Positions 1 through 12,373 of a DNA stretch of 64,000 nt are shown here, one piece after another (the stretch's first letter is position 1; each line of letters opens with the position of its first letter). Location of the stretch: positions 67,316 through 131,315 of the forward strand of contig NMRB01002033.1 of NCBI GenBank assembly GCA_002633025.1. The letters run 5' to 3'. This stretch comes from Notospermus geniculatus (lineage: Eukaryota > Nemertea > Pilidiophora > Heteronemertea > Lineidae). The position numbers were made by a program, and so were the translations under genes. Under the pieces are notes generated by a model that saw nothing but the letters and a program-made list of their open reading frames with translations, was not told where the DNA came from and made no database searches.

Positions 1-185
1 AAAGTTTCAATGCGAAGTTAAGTGCCGATTGCACAATCTTACTTTCAACCCCTGATTGAATTTCAACTTCAAAGAACTTTGAATTTAAGTGCATTACAAG
101 AAAATAGATGGAACTTAGATGGAAATTTAAAGACATAACATGAAGAGGCAATTTTCCTTAGAACCAAAGTTGTATTGAATGGTAC

Positions 186-2216
186 CTACTGGAAGCTGAT
201 GAATATTTATCCATGTTGCTCCATTCAGGATCTTATCAAGCACTTTTTGTGCATCAGAATTTTTGGCTTCTTCCGCTGAAACGGGAAAAATGTGACAGTG
301 ATGATACCAGATACATGCATACATCATCCCAATTCTGTCAGTCCTCATTATGGCTTGTACCACGCTTGTACATGTATGCATCTTACACTGACAGGGGTTT
401 TCATAAAAGATCATACTTTGTGAATGTACATACCAATTCAAGAGACTATTTATGAGTTCATGTAAGCTGGTACTTACTTCCACTAGCCTTTCCCCACCAA
501 CTTGATGACTGGTCTCTGTGGCAGTGCTTGGTAAGAGCTCTGGCACCAACTGTCAACTTTGAATTAGCGCTAGTAAATTCCAAAGGAAAAAGGCAGACAG
601 AATTTGATTTTACTTGGCAATTGAATGGTAGGTACAATTAGTATGTGGCTACCATAACAGGTTAACATAAACCATTATTACAATGTAGCAGTTTGATTGG
701 AAAGAAAATGACCTAAGTTCTCTTCAAAGTCAATTTCGTGATCTGAATTCTACAACCAGTATTGTGTCCTTTGTAAGGAAAATGCCCTACAAATTGACAA
801 TCATGCTCAATGTCACCTACCTGTGTTTTTCATTGAAAGTCTCCTCCAGGGTATACCTCGGTGGAGGAAACTGCTCAGCTGTTCCTACAGTTTTCCTCAC
901 CCCCAACAGGTCCATTAAACCCCGTTTCCCCAATCTCTGTAAAGGTAGCAATGGAAAGTTAAGTAGACAAATGGTCGAGCTGGTCTTCAAGGTTGAAGAG
1001 TAAATTCTTTTTTGCACAGCAAGATTGTAATGACGTTATACACCTGAAGTAAAAGGCTGATACTAACAGTTGACTTAAGAAGCATAAATCAGGAATAGTC
1101 AATTCTACAACTGTATGTACCTGCAAAATTTCCCTGACCCTGAAAAATCGTTCATCTGGAGACCACGCAAACCACAAACTCTTAAAGCCAGCCATCATGT
1201 CTCCAACAGATTTTGAATAATCTTGCCTAAATAGAAAACTTCAATTAATTAATCATGCTTCATGAAAAACAGCAAAAAAATATACTAGTATTAAATAATC
1301 GCTTAACCCTAGTATAAATTGTCGATATTAAAGCCAAACTACCATTGCACGATCTGCTATAAAGTTCATCATAACAGCATCCTCACCTACGTGTGTATAT
1401 CTTTACCAAACATATATGTTCAATTACTTGAAGAGTTCCATTACTCCTAACTCACCTAATACTTTCATAGCCCTGTTCATCAAATAACTCATAGACTGGC
1501 AGATCTAGGACGATGCAGTGACTGAAAGTAAATCATCATCATACTTCATATAGTACGGTATACAAAATGATATGGCACCAAAAATTTATAAGCGAGCGTC
1601 ATGTCTTCCACAACCATTGAAATGCCAGGCCAACCAGAAGATGGCAGCTTGTTTTATCAAAGAACACTTAATGTAGAAGTTGACGGCTCAGTTTGCCTTT
1701 AATTTCGTCCTTCCTCTTTGAATACACACCCCGTCTTCAACCACTTTTGTAGTACATTTCCAATTTCCTTGTAAAGTGGATGGGAGGGATATCCCTGGCA
1801 ACCCTCCCTGGGAGGCTGAGATTTTCCGTCATCAGAAAACAAGAGTTCATGAACATCTTCTTTCTTCAAGAATGGCTCCCTTTCATTCAACTCTCCCTGT
1901 AGCACCTGGAAATGAATGATTTTTTTAGCAAGAGTGTGTCCAACAATTTTTTTTATACATTGTAGTTTGAAAATGTGTGGACTATTGAAATTGGCGCTAC
2001 TATTCTGATAGCAAATGAAGAAGGATAGTGTACTCCAACTTGCTTGTACTGCCTGACCATTTTAGGCTTACAGGTAATTGGACATTCGGAAGCTGTGTGC
2101 AAGGTCTGCATCCTAAGCTAAAATCAAATAGAAATAAAATGTTCCTGACTTACCTTATGTACTAGGTGAACAAAATCTATATCTTCTTCCATTTCTTTTC
2201 TATAATGACTGTACAT
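186..2216 (-). CDS. Conserved protein of unknown function, N-terminal seven coding exons (3' end outside window)
   Basis: Seven exons chain on the minus strand with matching phases: 2154-2192 (ATG at 2192; an in-frame ATG also lies at 2216), 1730-1905, 1456-1521, 1121-1226, 821-936, 478-569 and about 190-275 (an alternative donor gives 186). Each has a good acceptor and donor, for example GTAAGT after 2154 and 478 and GTGAGT after 1456. The joined product is about 227 residues and reads open throughout. It includes GTAEQFPPPR, NEKH, then KLTVGARALTKHCHRD, SSSWWG, a GTEEAKN segment and ATWINIHQLP. I recall this motif order (KLTVGARAL.KH, WWG, KN, WINIH.LP) from a conserved eukaryotic family with no function that I know, and I cannot give a symbol. 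No signal peptide or membrane segment is visible, so a soluble protein is inferred. The stretch 1-185 shows no further exon. Confidence 0.8.
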
Positions 2217-4827
2217 TGTGCTAACTGATTGAATTCTCTATCTCTCACCCAGGAAAATGACAGAACCAAGCACACTTTAAAAACTTCAATTTTGCACCTT
2301 CAATGGAGAAGCCTACAAAAGAAATTTGATTGGACTGAATCAATGAACTGGGAGCCTGGTGTCCTCCTAAAATCAGAGCATAAACAGGTTTCAACCATAC
2401 ATGTAACTCCTCAATCTGACCGATTCCTTGTAGAATTCAACTGTTGTGAATTAAATCCTCTACTCTGGCATCCAAGGACTAAAGGAGATGATAATCTATC
2501 CTCTCAAAACAGCCCAGGGTCATGAAGATCTCCTCCGATACATTGCATCACTTCCTTCTCTTCTTCTACTCTGAGGACTCAGCTGTTGTCCCTGAGTAGG
2601 CGGGCCCGATACACACATACCTGATGCTGTCACTGGCACCAGTTTACTGAACTATCTCCAACAACTAACAATACAACCAGTCCAGTGGCAGTGCTGGTAG
2701 GCCTACCTCTCCCATCAAGTAGAACTAAGATCGCAAAAGGCTAAGCAGCAGTAGAAGTGTTAACAACAGCAGGCGGAGAATCAGAATGGCTCACAAAAGT
2801 CACATTGGCAGCTTGCATATGAATTCACCATTTATATTTGGTCCTGGGTGAATATGTTGACGTGGAAGAATAATCTGGAACCATCTGAATGAAAATGAAG
2901 AAGTAGGAAATGATTTCAGGAATGGTGCAATATTGTTAATTGGTATTTTAGTTTGATCTTTCGCCACTGACAGATAGTAGCGCTGCTGCATGCAGCGAAA
3001 ACGACAAAAAATCTTGACAAAACCTCGATTTATTCAACACAGCCCGACGTAATGATAATTGCAATACGCTGATTGGATACATCTTTACTGGTTTTTGCGT
3101 ATCATATCCAAAACATGAAAGGTATTGACAAACGATCGGCGTAATGAAGGTATTTTTGGTGAAAAAGTGGCAGAATTTTACAACGCTGCTTGGGAATCGT
3201 TGTGGTTGTCGGTGGAGCGTACGAACACTTATAGCGTGTTCGTTTACTCACTCGGGTAGGAACAGGAGCGCCAGCGGGTGGCGCGGCAAAGACTGGAACC
3301 AGTCTGACAATAAAGCCAGGGACTGTCTCTAAATGTTGATATTTTGATTGGTCGAAATGCAGCGCCATCTTTCCACAGGGTTTGAATTTTTCCCAACCCA
3401 ATGTCCATTATTTTGGATACGGATGATTCGTGCCAAATTACAAATGATGAACAAAAATGAGCTCCTATGTAACAACGGCCTATAGAATGTTGTGCTGGAC
3501 GACCTCCACAAAACGAAAGAAAAGGATTATCGATCATAGCAATGAAGCAACGCTTACATACACTGCTGCCATCTAGCTATCGCAGTGATGTGCAATCTCC
3601 TGACTCATTCGCCAGTACAGTGACGACTGATTGGCGTAGAATGTTATTGGCGGTGCTGTAGGACAGGCAGTAGCTGGCGTGTTACTTTAGCTTAGATTAT
3701 CAGGGATGGTAGAGATGGCACCGACGACAAGATAGTGTTTAGCTGCTCTCATAGGATTATCTTTAAATATTTTCTAACCGACCGTCGGCTAATGATGTAA
3801 GTAAAAAATATTTCTGTTTTGCACCAACCTACGTAACATATGCGTCCGTGATGGCCGTGTTAACATCGTTGAAAGTGTCACTCTGGCTCTCCCTTTTCCC
3901 AGCACTTACCCTACACTTTGCACCAAGAGGAAGCCAGTGGGACATGCGTGATTTATACCTTCCGCTTTTTTGCACTTTCTGCTCAGAAAAGCCGAAACAG
4001 ATTATTCCCGGTGGGGTTGATGAATCACCTTACCGATTTGATAGCCGACAACTGTTCCGATTTAAGTAAATTGTAACTTAAAGATAATCGCGTCCGTCTG
4101 ACATCTGTCATACAGCTGAGGTGAGATGCGGTGACGGATTTCCGTCTTGCCGATACCCCCCGCCTCTTGTCTGCTAAACACGGTTCACAGGTTGTGACAG
4201 CTATCGATTTTACTTTGATTTCGAGGGGAATTTTTAATTAGACGAAAGTCGCGCTTATACGTTCGCAACTAACACTATTACGGGTGATGCCAATAGTGGT
4301 GATCCATATTTCCGTTTTGGAGGATGCACCTTGCAGGTCGTAGGCAAAGGGACACCGTTTGATTGGGAACGTAGCCTACATGTATTGGTGCAGTGTGTTG
4401 AAGGGACGAGACACCATATTGTACGTAAGATCAAAAAGAAAAAAGAGAAAAAGGACCCAGTGGTATAGGCCTACGTGTATCATCGACTGCTGAGAAAATG
4501 TTGATAACGTTACCGTTAGCACTAGTTGACTCTCCCCTCAGTAAAAAAATAAGAACATATTATCGTGAGGTAGGCCTAGCAGAAGGAACATGAAAAAGGA
4601 CCTAGATTTTGTTTCAAAGTACATACATGGTTCCCCACCTTTACCGTCATCAGTGGATGACGAATGTCTAGCATTCTCTTCCTCGAGGGCGACATCCTCC
4701 CTCAGCAGGGGGTTTTCATCCACTCACAAACTCTGTGTGCGCAAGCGTATGAAGAAGAGCGAGGCAAAAATCCTGCTGTGGGAGGATGCGACAACGAGTG
4801 TTCGTGCCCTTAATAATTATCTTAATA
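2217..4827. other. Intergenic stretch without a supported gene
   Basis: Upstream of gene 1. Short open frames on both strands (99 codons at most) lack convincing splice sites or recognisable domains. A 73-codon plus-strand frame at 3848-4069 begins with a hydrophobic, signal-peptide-like stretch but has no supported downstream exon. The promoter of gene 1 should lie here, but I see no clear TATA box. Confidence 0.4.
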
Positions 4828-5230
4828 GAGAGGTTTCGCGCAAATCTGACGAAACACGAAGTACGAAATACGGAATTCAACTTCATTCCCGGGACCTAAT
4901 GTATTTCTGTAGATGGTTGGTATACCACAAATGTCCCGGCCTGCTGCCAGTGCGTCTTTTAGTAGGCCTACGAGAGTTATGATCAAGAGAGTTAATGGTG
5001 CATCTTGAATTTTTAAATTTCCACTTCGTATATGAAGTGGAAACGAAAGATAAATTTCAAAGTTTTATTAATAATTATACAACGTAACTCGATCGGTCTA
5101 ACGACGCTGAAAGACGCTCTTGCAGCAGACGATTGTGGTACCAACCATCTCCTGAAATACATACGTCATGGAAATGAATTCCAATTTCGCATTTCGTACT
5201 TCGTGTTTCGTCAAATTTGCGAAACCTCCC
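4828..5230. mobile_element. MITE family A, copy 1 (GAGGTTTCGCAAATCTGACG ends)
   Basis: A near-palindromic element of about 400 bp. The left end reads GAGAGGTTTCGCGCAAATC and the right end is its complement, ending GCGAAACCTCCC. TA flanks both ends, as expected for a Tc1/mariner-type target duplication. The arms contain GAAACACGAAGTACGAAATACG and meet at a centre around 5030 (CTTCGTATATGAAG). There is no transposase. Related copies lie at 15433, 29747 and 49806. Confidence 0.8.
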
Positions 5231-6687
5231 TATTCTTTCAGTGGGTGACGAGAGCCCCATTCACCTCTGTAGTACATTCATTAACATCGGTGAAAGGGAA
5301 TGGATGAGCTATCAAGCTACACACAGAACCAGAACCTCGACCAAATCATTGTGAAAAATGACATTACATCCGTAAATCGAGCTGAAGACTAGAATCACTG
5401 TCCTCGGCACATGTCATCCCACTATTTCAAATGATCAATTTATCGTTCAATCAATGTAGCAATCAATGTCCACGAGTAGCGGTTTAATGTAATACTTCCC
5501 ACAACCGCTTATCCGATCTGTAAGCTCTTGGGCCCATCAGTCAGTTGAAAAGGTCTTTCCGTTGGCTTCACCCCAACAAATTGGATGGGGACAAGTGTCA
5601 GTGTTGGCTAGGTGTTGCTGTGTTTAATAGGCTAGTGAAATGTGTTGGAGGGGAACTAGACGGAGAGCGAGCTGTGAAGTTTTGTGCCGCTGTAGACTGC
5701 ATGAACTGCTCCAAAAATAAAAGTCTGCTCGCCCCTATGTCGTTGATTATCTAGACTATCCATCCATCGACTAGAGTTGTCAAAGCCTCGACTGCAGTCA
5801 GTCATGTCAGTGTAGCGCAATCGCAAGCTTGTCGTGTTCAGGGGGAGCCCAAGGATAGTCATGGAAGGGGAGGGGGTGCTGTTTAAAACTAATGGGAGCT
5901 TGGTCTGGCGCAGCCTCCTCGGGGGCCTCCTCCTCCTCCATGCCCAAGATATTCGCCAAGGGGTGGCGACTCGAGGCGAGAATGCACCATACCAGTTGCG
6001 CGGTCAAATTTACCACCAATTTTTTGAATGCTCTCAAAAAAAGGCTTAACGCGTCAATGTTTAAATGTAAGCCATTTTTGGCCCTGAATCTGATGCAAAA
6101 AAATTATCGTTTGAAACATTTGTTCGTGTACAGCAGCGGGTATTAGAAGAACCTTCACCCTAAAAAGATAAAACAATTGCATAACCTTTGACGTTATCAG
6201 TTGGGTAATCGGAACTGATCAAAGGTTGCATAATTCAGACGGTAATGGGCGCCAAATTGCCCTCACGATGCATCCCATAATATTGATAATCGTCTGTACC
6301 ATGCCTTTATAAAAACAAACACCGCATATGAATAATGGCCGTTATTATTCATCGGCATGGTTTGAGTGGTTGTCTATCGTTCGCATGCTGCAGTTGTAAT
6401 CTGTCATGTATCGCTGCTGCTATGAGTGAATGTAGCGCATGCATGGCGCTTTCACTCATCTGTTCCCTGGTAGTTTGTAAATGTACATGTACTGTACATG
6501 CAATATCTTGATGATATCACGAAGGCCAATGGCAATATCACATTCGATCTCTGTTTCTCGTCTGAAACTGCGTTTACCAAACACCGGAATGCGGTATAGG
6601 GACGCGGAATCCCCGGCGGAAGCGATATGTTGTATGCGAAAATGCATTGCATTTCCGCTTCCGCGTTCCGCAATCCGCGTGTCAACT
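5231..6687. other. Intergenic stretch, no gene recognised
   Basis: Overlapping short frames at 5545-6146 and 6452-6774 look like chance. A weak inverted pair, GCATAACCTTTGAC and GATCAAAGGTTGCATA, lies at 6180-6231. Nothing else stands out. Confidence 0.4.
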
Positions 6688-6993
6688 AAAGCTGCTTTTC
6701 CACGAGGCGTTTGCGGGCGCGGAATTGGAGGCGGGCGCGGGTGGAAAAAATCGACCCAACGTATTTCCCTTTAGCTGTTTCACCCGCACCCGCACCCGCT
6801 CCCGCCACCGAAACCGCGTCCGCAAACGTAGAAAAGCAGAAAAGCTGTGTTTCCACGAGGCGTTCCGGGCGCGGATTAATAGGAGGCGGACGCGGGTGGA
6901 AAAAAATCGACCCAACGTATTTCCCTTTAGCTATTTCACTCGCACCCGCGCCCGCCTCCTAATCCGCACCCGCAAACGCCTCGTGGAAACACG
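6688..6993. mobile_element. Two tandem GC-rich inverted-repeat elements
   Basis: Two related units lie head to tail: about 6688-6839 and 6841-6993. Each starts with AAAGCTGYNTTTCCACGAGGCG, and the second ends with the complement CGCCTCGTGGAAACACG. Both contain GGTGGAAAAAATCGACCC, CCAACGTATTTCCCTTTAGC and runs of CCCGCACC. The GC content is far above the neighbouring DNA, and the overlapping arginine- and proline-rich frames are a by-product of this composition. Confidence 0.7.
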
Positions 6994-7259
6994 GTCTAAA
7001 CGTAGCTTGAGTGAATGTCCGCGCCGGACATGTTAACGAGAGAGAAAAATTCAAACCTTTCCAAAGCAGACTGCATCCTGTAGCTAAAGCATCGATTTCA
7101 CATAATTATCCTTTTCTATAGATCAGCGTAAGTGGTTGATATACTATGTCTAATATGTAAGTGATCTCCGTCAAACGATAGGCCTGCCGGAGGGGAGGAT
7201 GCGGAGAATTGTTGATGATGCATGCCCCAGAGCCCTTGATGTCACAATGAAAGTAAACC

Positions 7260-7508
7260 TAGCGTCCACTAGGGCGCGGACAAGACGCGGAATGCAAATT
7301 TAGTGAATCCGCATTCATTCGGCAACCACTCCGCATATTCTTGAAAGGTTCCGTTCACTGTCTTTATCATTCCGGAACAGTTCGCGGCATTTCTGCACGT
7401 TCGGGAAAGGGTAAAACGACCAATAGGACTTGATGCGGAAGCAATGCCGAAATGACACATTTGCTTCCCGAACCCTTCCTAATGTTGTCGGCGCTCTAGT
7501 GGACGCCA
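7260..7508. mobile_element. Inverted-repeat element with GGCGTCCACTAG ends
   Basis: The left end AGCGTCCACTAGGGCGC is matched by GCGCTCTAGTGGACGCC at the right end, about 250 bp away. The right half (GCGGAAGCAATGCCGAAATG onwards) recurs as a fragment at 35268-35342. Confidence 0.65.
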
Positions 7509-8545
7509 CCCATTAACCACACTGACGGACCTTTGCTTAAATTTAGGCTACCTTTGCAAATCACTGAGATTCACGTCTAGACAGTTCTTCATATGGAGAT
7601 GCTGCAGCATATGATATGACTTGGTATATTTTTTACTACTTCCGATATTGGCAGACGACCACTTACCAATTCGAGGGCTTACGTTGTTGGAATTGAATGT
7701 CCGGATGCCACGATCCAAGCAACAGCTTTGGCAATACGTGCATCATTAACATTAGGCAACTTATCCTCTCCAACAGTTGGGTCCTCTTTATTTTTTTCAA
7801 AAATACGTATTTCATATTTTCTTTAATGCCCCAAAGCACTAAAGCAACGTCTGTTGGTATACATAGGCCTACATACTAGGGCCTGGTGGTCCTTGTTGTC
7901 CTTGTGAACTAGTGCATGTGCTGACATGGGGCTGGCGAAAGACACATTGCATTTCTGGCTCATTTCGACTGTCGGTTCTCGGAGAAAAAAATAAAACCTC
8001 CCACTCGCTCCAATTTTTGGGGGGCAACTGTGACGAGAAACATTTCTAATTTTTCCAGTGGCCTAATGCTTTGACTTGGACGCGAGGTATCAAAACGCTC
8101 CTTCTCAATTTACTATTGTTCCTTGCCTTGGTGAGATATACCCGTTGGGAGTTGGCCGTTGCTGTTGTGTGCATCAAGCTAACGGCATTTCCAAAGGCGT
8201 GGTTGTAGTTCTTCCTATAGTAAGCATAAACAGATGCTGACAAACAAACCAAACAGTACAAAAAACCAGCATGTAATTCATCATTAATCTATAAAACCTG
8301 AGAATATGCGTTATTGAAATTGATCATAACTAGCTTCAGCGAACACCGAGGCCAGCATCAATGCAACTGATGACATATTATAAGAACATACCTAGTCAAA
8401 ACATTTCAACATAAAAGGCTTATAATTACAAGCCGAGATCTTAATAACGATTTCCAGCCTCTGTCTTCTAGTAAGAAAAAACATTATAGGATGCTTTGAG
8501 TAGCAAGATGAAATGATGTCTTCATAAGTACACTTGAAACTTTCA
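7509..8545. other. Intergenic stretch, nothing recognised
   Basis: No frame longer than 71 codons, no clear inverted repeat and no recognisable RNA gene. Confidence 0.35.
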
Positions 8546-8772
8546 ACATACTGTATCTACTCTGCTATAAGGACAGTTCATTAAGTATTCGTAGATCAGC
8601 GGACCGCCTCTTTCACCATGTGACTTTGATGATTAGCTCTTGTGCGATCATTGCTTTGTTATGTACCACATGAGTACGATCACCACAGTCTGTGGTGAAA
8701 AAGGCGGTCCGCTGATTTAGGAATATTTAACGAACTGTCGTTATAACTGAGTACATGTAGATACAGTATATG
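8546..8772. mobile_element. Inverted-repeat element containing GATCAGCGGACCGCCT
   Basis: The outer arms CATACTGTATCTAC and GTAGATACAGTATATG pair. The inner arms ACAGTTCATTAAGTATTC, GATCAGCGGACCGCCT and TTTCACCA pair with TGGTGAAAAAGGCGG, TCCGCTGATTTAGG and AATATTTAACGAACTGT. It is about 225 bp, imperfectly palindromic and non-coding. Confidence 0.65.
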
Positions 8773-8953
8773 CCCCTACTCTACACCATACATATTATTG
8801 TTCACAAATTCAATTTCAACACGATATCAAACCATCAGTGGTGCAGATAATGCAATCACACTGATGTATTTCCCACTCGATGATGATGATCTGGCTTCTG
8901 TTGGTCCAGTCTACGTGAGGTATCTTTGAATAGTAGACCGGAAAAACAGAATA

Positions 8954-9102
8954 GGGAGATTTAGAAATCAAACGATAAACGTCAACTTTACGACAACGTT
9001 ATTTTTCATACTACACATTAACCAGATTTTATATTGCATTTCCGGTACAAAAATATCGCTGTCGTTAACGTTTACGTTTGTCGTTTGATTTCTAAACCTC
9101 CG
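8954..9102. mobile_element. MITE family B, copy 1
   Basis: The ends GGGAGATTTAGAAATCAAAC and GTTTGATTTCTAAACCTCC are complementary. TA flanks the left end and lies just beyond the right end. Internal arms carry GATAAACGT and ACGTTTACG. The copy at 10152 is in the opposite orientation. Confidence 0.75.
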
Positions 9103-9280
9103 TATTAACGGATCCGTCATGTACATTACATAGGTACATTTGACAAATCAAGGCCTACAGTTACTTCGTCCTTCGATTACTCTCCCTTAGAGTGAGCGAG
9201 GGTAGGAGTGATTGGAACGCTGTCAGGACAAGATGCCTCGAGGCCTAGATGAGTATTTAGATCATCTTCAGCCGTGTTTT

Positions 9281-9667
9281 AAGGCCTGTCTGCACCATCA
9301 ACATTTCCAAAACAATTCAAAAACATCCAGCTTTAACATTTCCAAAACACCGTTGTTTTCGGTTCGTTGCGCAGTGTGGATTGGACCTGCAACTTTTGCA
9401 AAACAATTTGAAAACATGTTTTGATAATGTCGAGAATATGAAATAGAAATCGGGTTTCTAAGGTGAAATAGAAATATAAAATAGAAATATGAAATATGAA
9501 ATAGAAATATGAAATAGAAATCGGGTTTCTAAGGTGAAAGACATTGCTTCCTACCAGAATGTCGCAGAGTGTAGACCAACCCCGAAGCCGCAACATTTCC
9601 AAAACAGTTTTCAAAACGTTTTGTCGTAGAAACGTTTTGAAAATGTTGATGGTGTAGACAGGCCTTT
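9281..9667. mobile_element. Inverted-repeat element with AAGGCCTGTCTGCACCATC ends
   Basis: The left end AAGGCCTGTCTGCACCATCA and the right end TGATGGTGTAGACAGGCCTTT are complementary. The inner arms are rich in CATTTCCAAAACA. The middle (9425-9530) is an irregular tandem run of AAATAGAAATATG with two copies of AATCGGGTTTCTAAGGTGAA, a phrase that returns inverted near 13840. Confidence 0.7.
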
Positions 9668-10151
9668 AGTCGTTGTCAATATCTTGGTAGGAAACTGCAT
9701 GTTTATGTTATAATCATCAATCATATTATGGATTTTTGCTATTAATTTTAATGGAAATGCAATTAAACGGTTCACCTGACTTCGCGACGGTCGCCATGGT
9801 GCTTTGTTGCTACGGTATCACTTCGAGTAGGCGGAAGATATCAAAAACACCGGTGGCAATGCGGAAGAATATTCCATTATAGCTTCTGTTAAGTGATGAC
9901 ACTCGCCTCTGCAACAACGTAACTGCAGCAATGATGCACGGTACGTAAAGAGAGGTACATGTACCGTACATCATGTACGTACATGTACCGGCAACTTCGA
10001 TGCAACTATTGCCGTTGGCAATTCTTGATCCGTACGCAGCAACTGGCGTCAAGCACTGTATCGGCAGCAACGCAAAGTATGAACATATTTGTATATTCCT
10101 CTGCTGTCATTTTGCTGTTGTTACCCGCTGATGGTAAGGTATCCAACAACA
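9668..10151. other. Intergenic stretch, nothing recognised
   Basis: Short chance frames only. A TACATGTAC-rich patch at 9952-9990 contains two copies of GTACATGTACCG. Confidence 0.35.
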
Positions 10152-10323
10152 GGGAGGTTTAGAAATCAAACGATAAACGTAAACGTTAACGACAACGTTA
10201 TTTTTGTACCGAAAATGCAATATAAAATCTGGTTAATGTGTAGTATGAAAAATATATTTTTGGTAGTATGAAAAATAACGTTGTCGTAAAGTTTACGTTT
10301 ACCGTTTGATTTCTAAACCTCAC
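10152..10323. mobile_element. MITE family B, copy 2
   Basis: Bounded by GGGAGGTTTAGAAATC and GATTTCTAAACCTCAC, with TA after the right end. It shares GACAACGTTATTTTTGTACC and ATGCAATATAAAATCTGG with copy 1 in inverted orientation, and has a local duplication of TAGTATGAAAAATA at 10240-10275. Confidence 0.75.
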
Positions 10324-10766
10324 TATTGCATAGATATAAGGGTACTAACTGCCGTACATGGTTTTTGACCGCGTTTGAAATTTCCAGTTCCAATAAATAT
10401 CCGTAAATACGTACACGGAAGTATCCAATGTAATGTCATGGTATTGACATTTCTACTCGCAGCATTTTCTACAAAATGCATCCGTTGCATTAATAAGTGA
10501 AATAGGTGTGGCATGTGGAACAACCACCATCAGATGGCAAAAAATCAACATCTACTTCGCCTGTCACGATTGGTTTGCTACTGAATGTATTGTGTTGCGT
10601 AATGTCCTCCCCAGATTGGTTTCATTGTTGCAGCAACTAAATGGGGATAAATATTTGATGCAATTAAGTGACAGATGGAGTCAATGTTCAGTGATCCATG
10701 CCCTGTGGGCATAGTGGATGGTTCGATTGACAGGCATTGCGGTTTCGTTCACGAAGCTCCCTATAC

Positions 10767-10957
10767 TACATTCTGACTCGTTTTGACGGGCTCCCGCCAT
10801 TTTGGAGTTCTTGCTCACTGCACATGCGCAGTTATATCTGGTGGGCAAATTCGGATCTCACGACCAATCACAGGCTTGGATTTGCTTACCAGATAAGTGC
10901 GCATGCACAAAATCTCTGCAGAAACCAAGATGGTGGGGTCTTCGAAACGATGAATAC
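10767..10957. mobile_element. MITE carrying CCAAGATGGYGG ends, copy 1
   Basis: The left part (CCGCCATTTTGG, GCACATGCGCAG, TATCTGGTGGGCAAATTC) pairs with the right part (GATTTGCTTACCAGATA, GTGCGCATGCAC, CCAAGATGGTGGGG). The family returns at 34199-34350. The ATGs in CAAGATGG here belong to the repeat and should not be read as gene starts. Confidence 0.6.
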
Positions 10958-11449
10958 ATTTTAGCAAGAATATACCAAGAATGTGCAACTCCGAATATGT
11001 TCCAAAAAGTGAGTTTAGTAAATTGCCTCTGGTGACCCTGCAACTGAATGGATCTTAATTTGTGAAGGATTATTGTGGAGAGAAGATCATTAAAAACAAA
11101 ATGACCTTCCACAGTTATATGTACTCAGAAATAACCGAGCTACAAAGCATTCTTGAATGGACCATATTTTCGGCAAATTGATATTGTAACTGATCTCAGA
11201 GTTGGGCACTCTGACCTATGCAACAAATCCATGGTTTCACCAAAATAAAAAAAAAATTGAATGCTAGTAATTTGTCTGTTACTTTACATAAGAATATCGA
11301 TAATATTCTAAATAATACAATTCAGTCAACAACCGTTGAATCTAAACATTGGTTATTTAATTAGAAGGCCTGTAATTACTGTACGCCATCTATTATCAGA
11401 AAAAGTAACTTAATGCCTACCCTTCTTTATTACTAGTTACATGTATATT

Positions 11450-11635
11450 CATCGTATCCGTGACGTCGTATCCAGGCCTACATGACGTTGACAACGTTGT
11501 GACGTTGCGTCTTTTTGCCCACCAGCTCCTTCAGCAAAGCAATGAATTTTGCCCACCACCCTTGCGTCATTTGCCCACCACCCTTGCGACGTCAGCAATG
11601 GCGGACACTGTCGGAGTTACGTCATGGATACGATG
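11450..11635. mobile_element. Inverted-repeat element with CATCGTATCC ends, copy 1
   Basis: The left end CATCGTATCCGTGACGTC pairs with ACGTCATGGATACGATG at the right end. The interior repeats TTTGCCCACCACCCTTGCG. The left half recurs inverted at 56844-56931, directly next to the BEL/Pao fragment. Confidence 0.65.
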
Positions 11636-11726
11636 NTAACATACATGGAACGATGATATTCTAAATAATACAATTCAGTCAACAACCATTGAATCTAAAC
11701 ATTGGTTATTTAATTAGAAGGCTTAT

Positions 11727-11790
11727 AATAGGAGCTGTCAGCGACTTTGCTGCCATCTGTTGGCAATATGCGCGGCTGACTGCTCCTATT
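11727..11790. mobile_element. AATAGGAG MITE, minimal copy
   Basis: A 64-bp deleted copy bounded by AATAGGAGCTGTCAGC and GGCTGACTGCTCCTATT, keeping only the two ends and TTTGCTGCCATCTGTTGGCA. It sits in the second copy of the local duplication and not in the first. Longer relatives are at 12374, 28930 and 51471. Confidence 0.75.
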
Positions 11791-11927
11791 ACCGTACGCC
11801 ATCTATTATCAGAAAAAGTAACTTAATGCCCACCCTTTTGCTTTATTACTAGTTACATGTATATTACATTCTTGGTAGTTATATATTCTTTAATGAATAA
11901 CGATGACATGGGCACATCAGTTCTATA

Positions 11928-11955
11928 TACATGTACATGTACATGTACATGTACG
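11928..11955. repeat. ACATGT microsatellite
   Basis: About four and a half units of ACATGT. Similar short arrays lie at 32689-32716 and 54116-54144. Confidence 0.8.
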
Positions 11956-12373
11956 TAGCTGAAAAACTAGGACTCGTCATCGATTACGTGGTCTAGTCGA
12001 AGCAGCGTTGCTGTCATCCTCCAACCCAGAAGCAACGTGTGTGGCGATCCCTTCTGGCATGCAAGGCGATTCTTTCTCGTACCAGCCACCAACCAATCCA
12101 TTAGGTAGACCGCATGGCTTATATCGGAGAACATAATTGTGGTTCGCCAATGTGTAACCAAATAACCGAAAGGTGATTGGCTGCGGTCACCATCTTCTGC
12201 AATATTTCCCATTAGAGGTATCAGGTACGCGGATGAGGCAATGTCAGCCGTTCATTTGGCCGTGTTCGTTGACGTGTTAGATCTAATCTCACCGGTCTGT
12301 GGTAGGAATATGCTTATGCCCTAGTGGTCGTAGCTTTTTTGGAGGCAGTCAACATCTACCCATTGAACATAAA

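Larger units (their letters stand above)
11287..11870. repeat. Direct duplication flanking a single-N join
   Basis: The sequence 11295-11449 (ATTCTAAATAATACAATTCA onwards, ending GTTACATGTATATT) recurs at 11657-11865. Between them lie the element at 11450-11635 and one N at 11636. The second copy contains a 64-bp insertion absent from the first. This fits two allelic versions joined end to end by the assembler at least as well as a true tandem duplication. Confidence 0.75.

Noticed and set aside
3848-4069. 73-codon frame starting with a signal-peptide-like stretch
   Set aside because: Hydrophobic start only; no mature domain, no reliable donor and no following exon.
6452-7036. Arg/Pro-rich frames of up to 129 codons
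   Set aside because: Produced by the GC-rich tandem inverted-repeat elements at 6688-6993.
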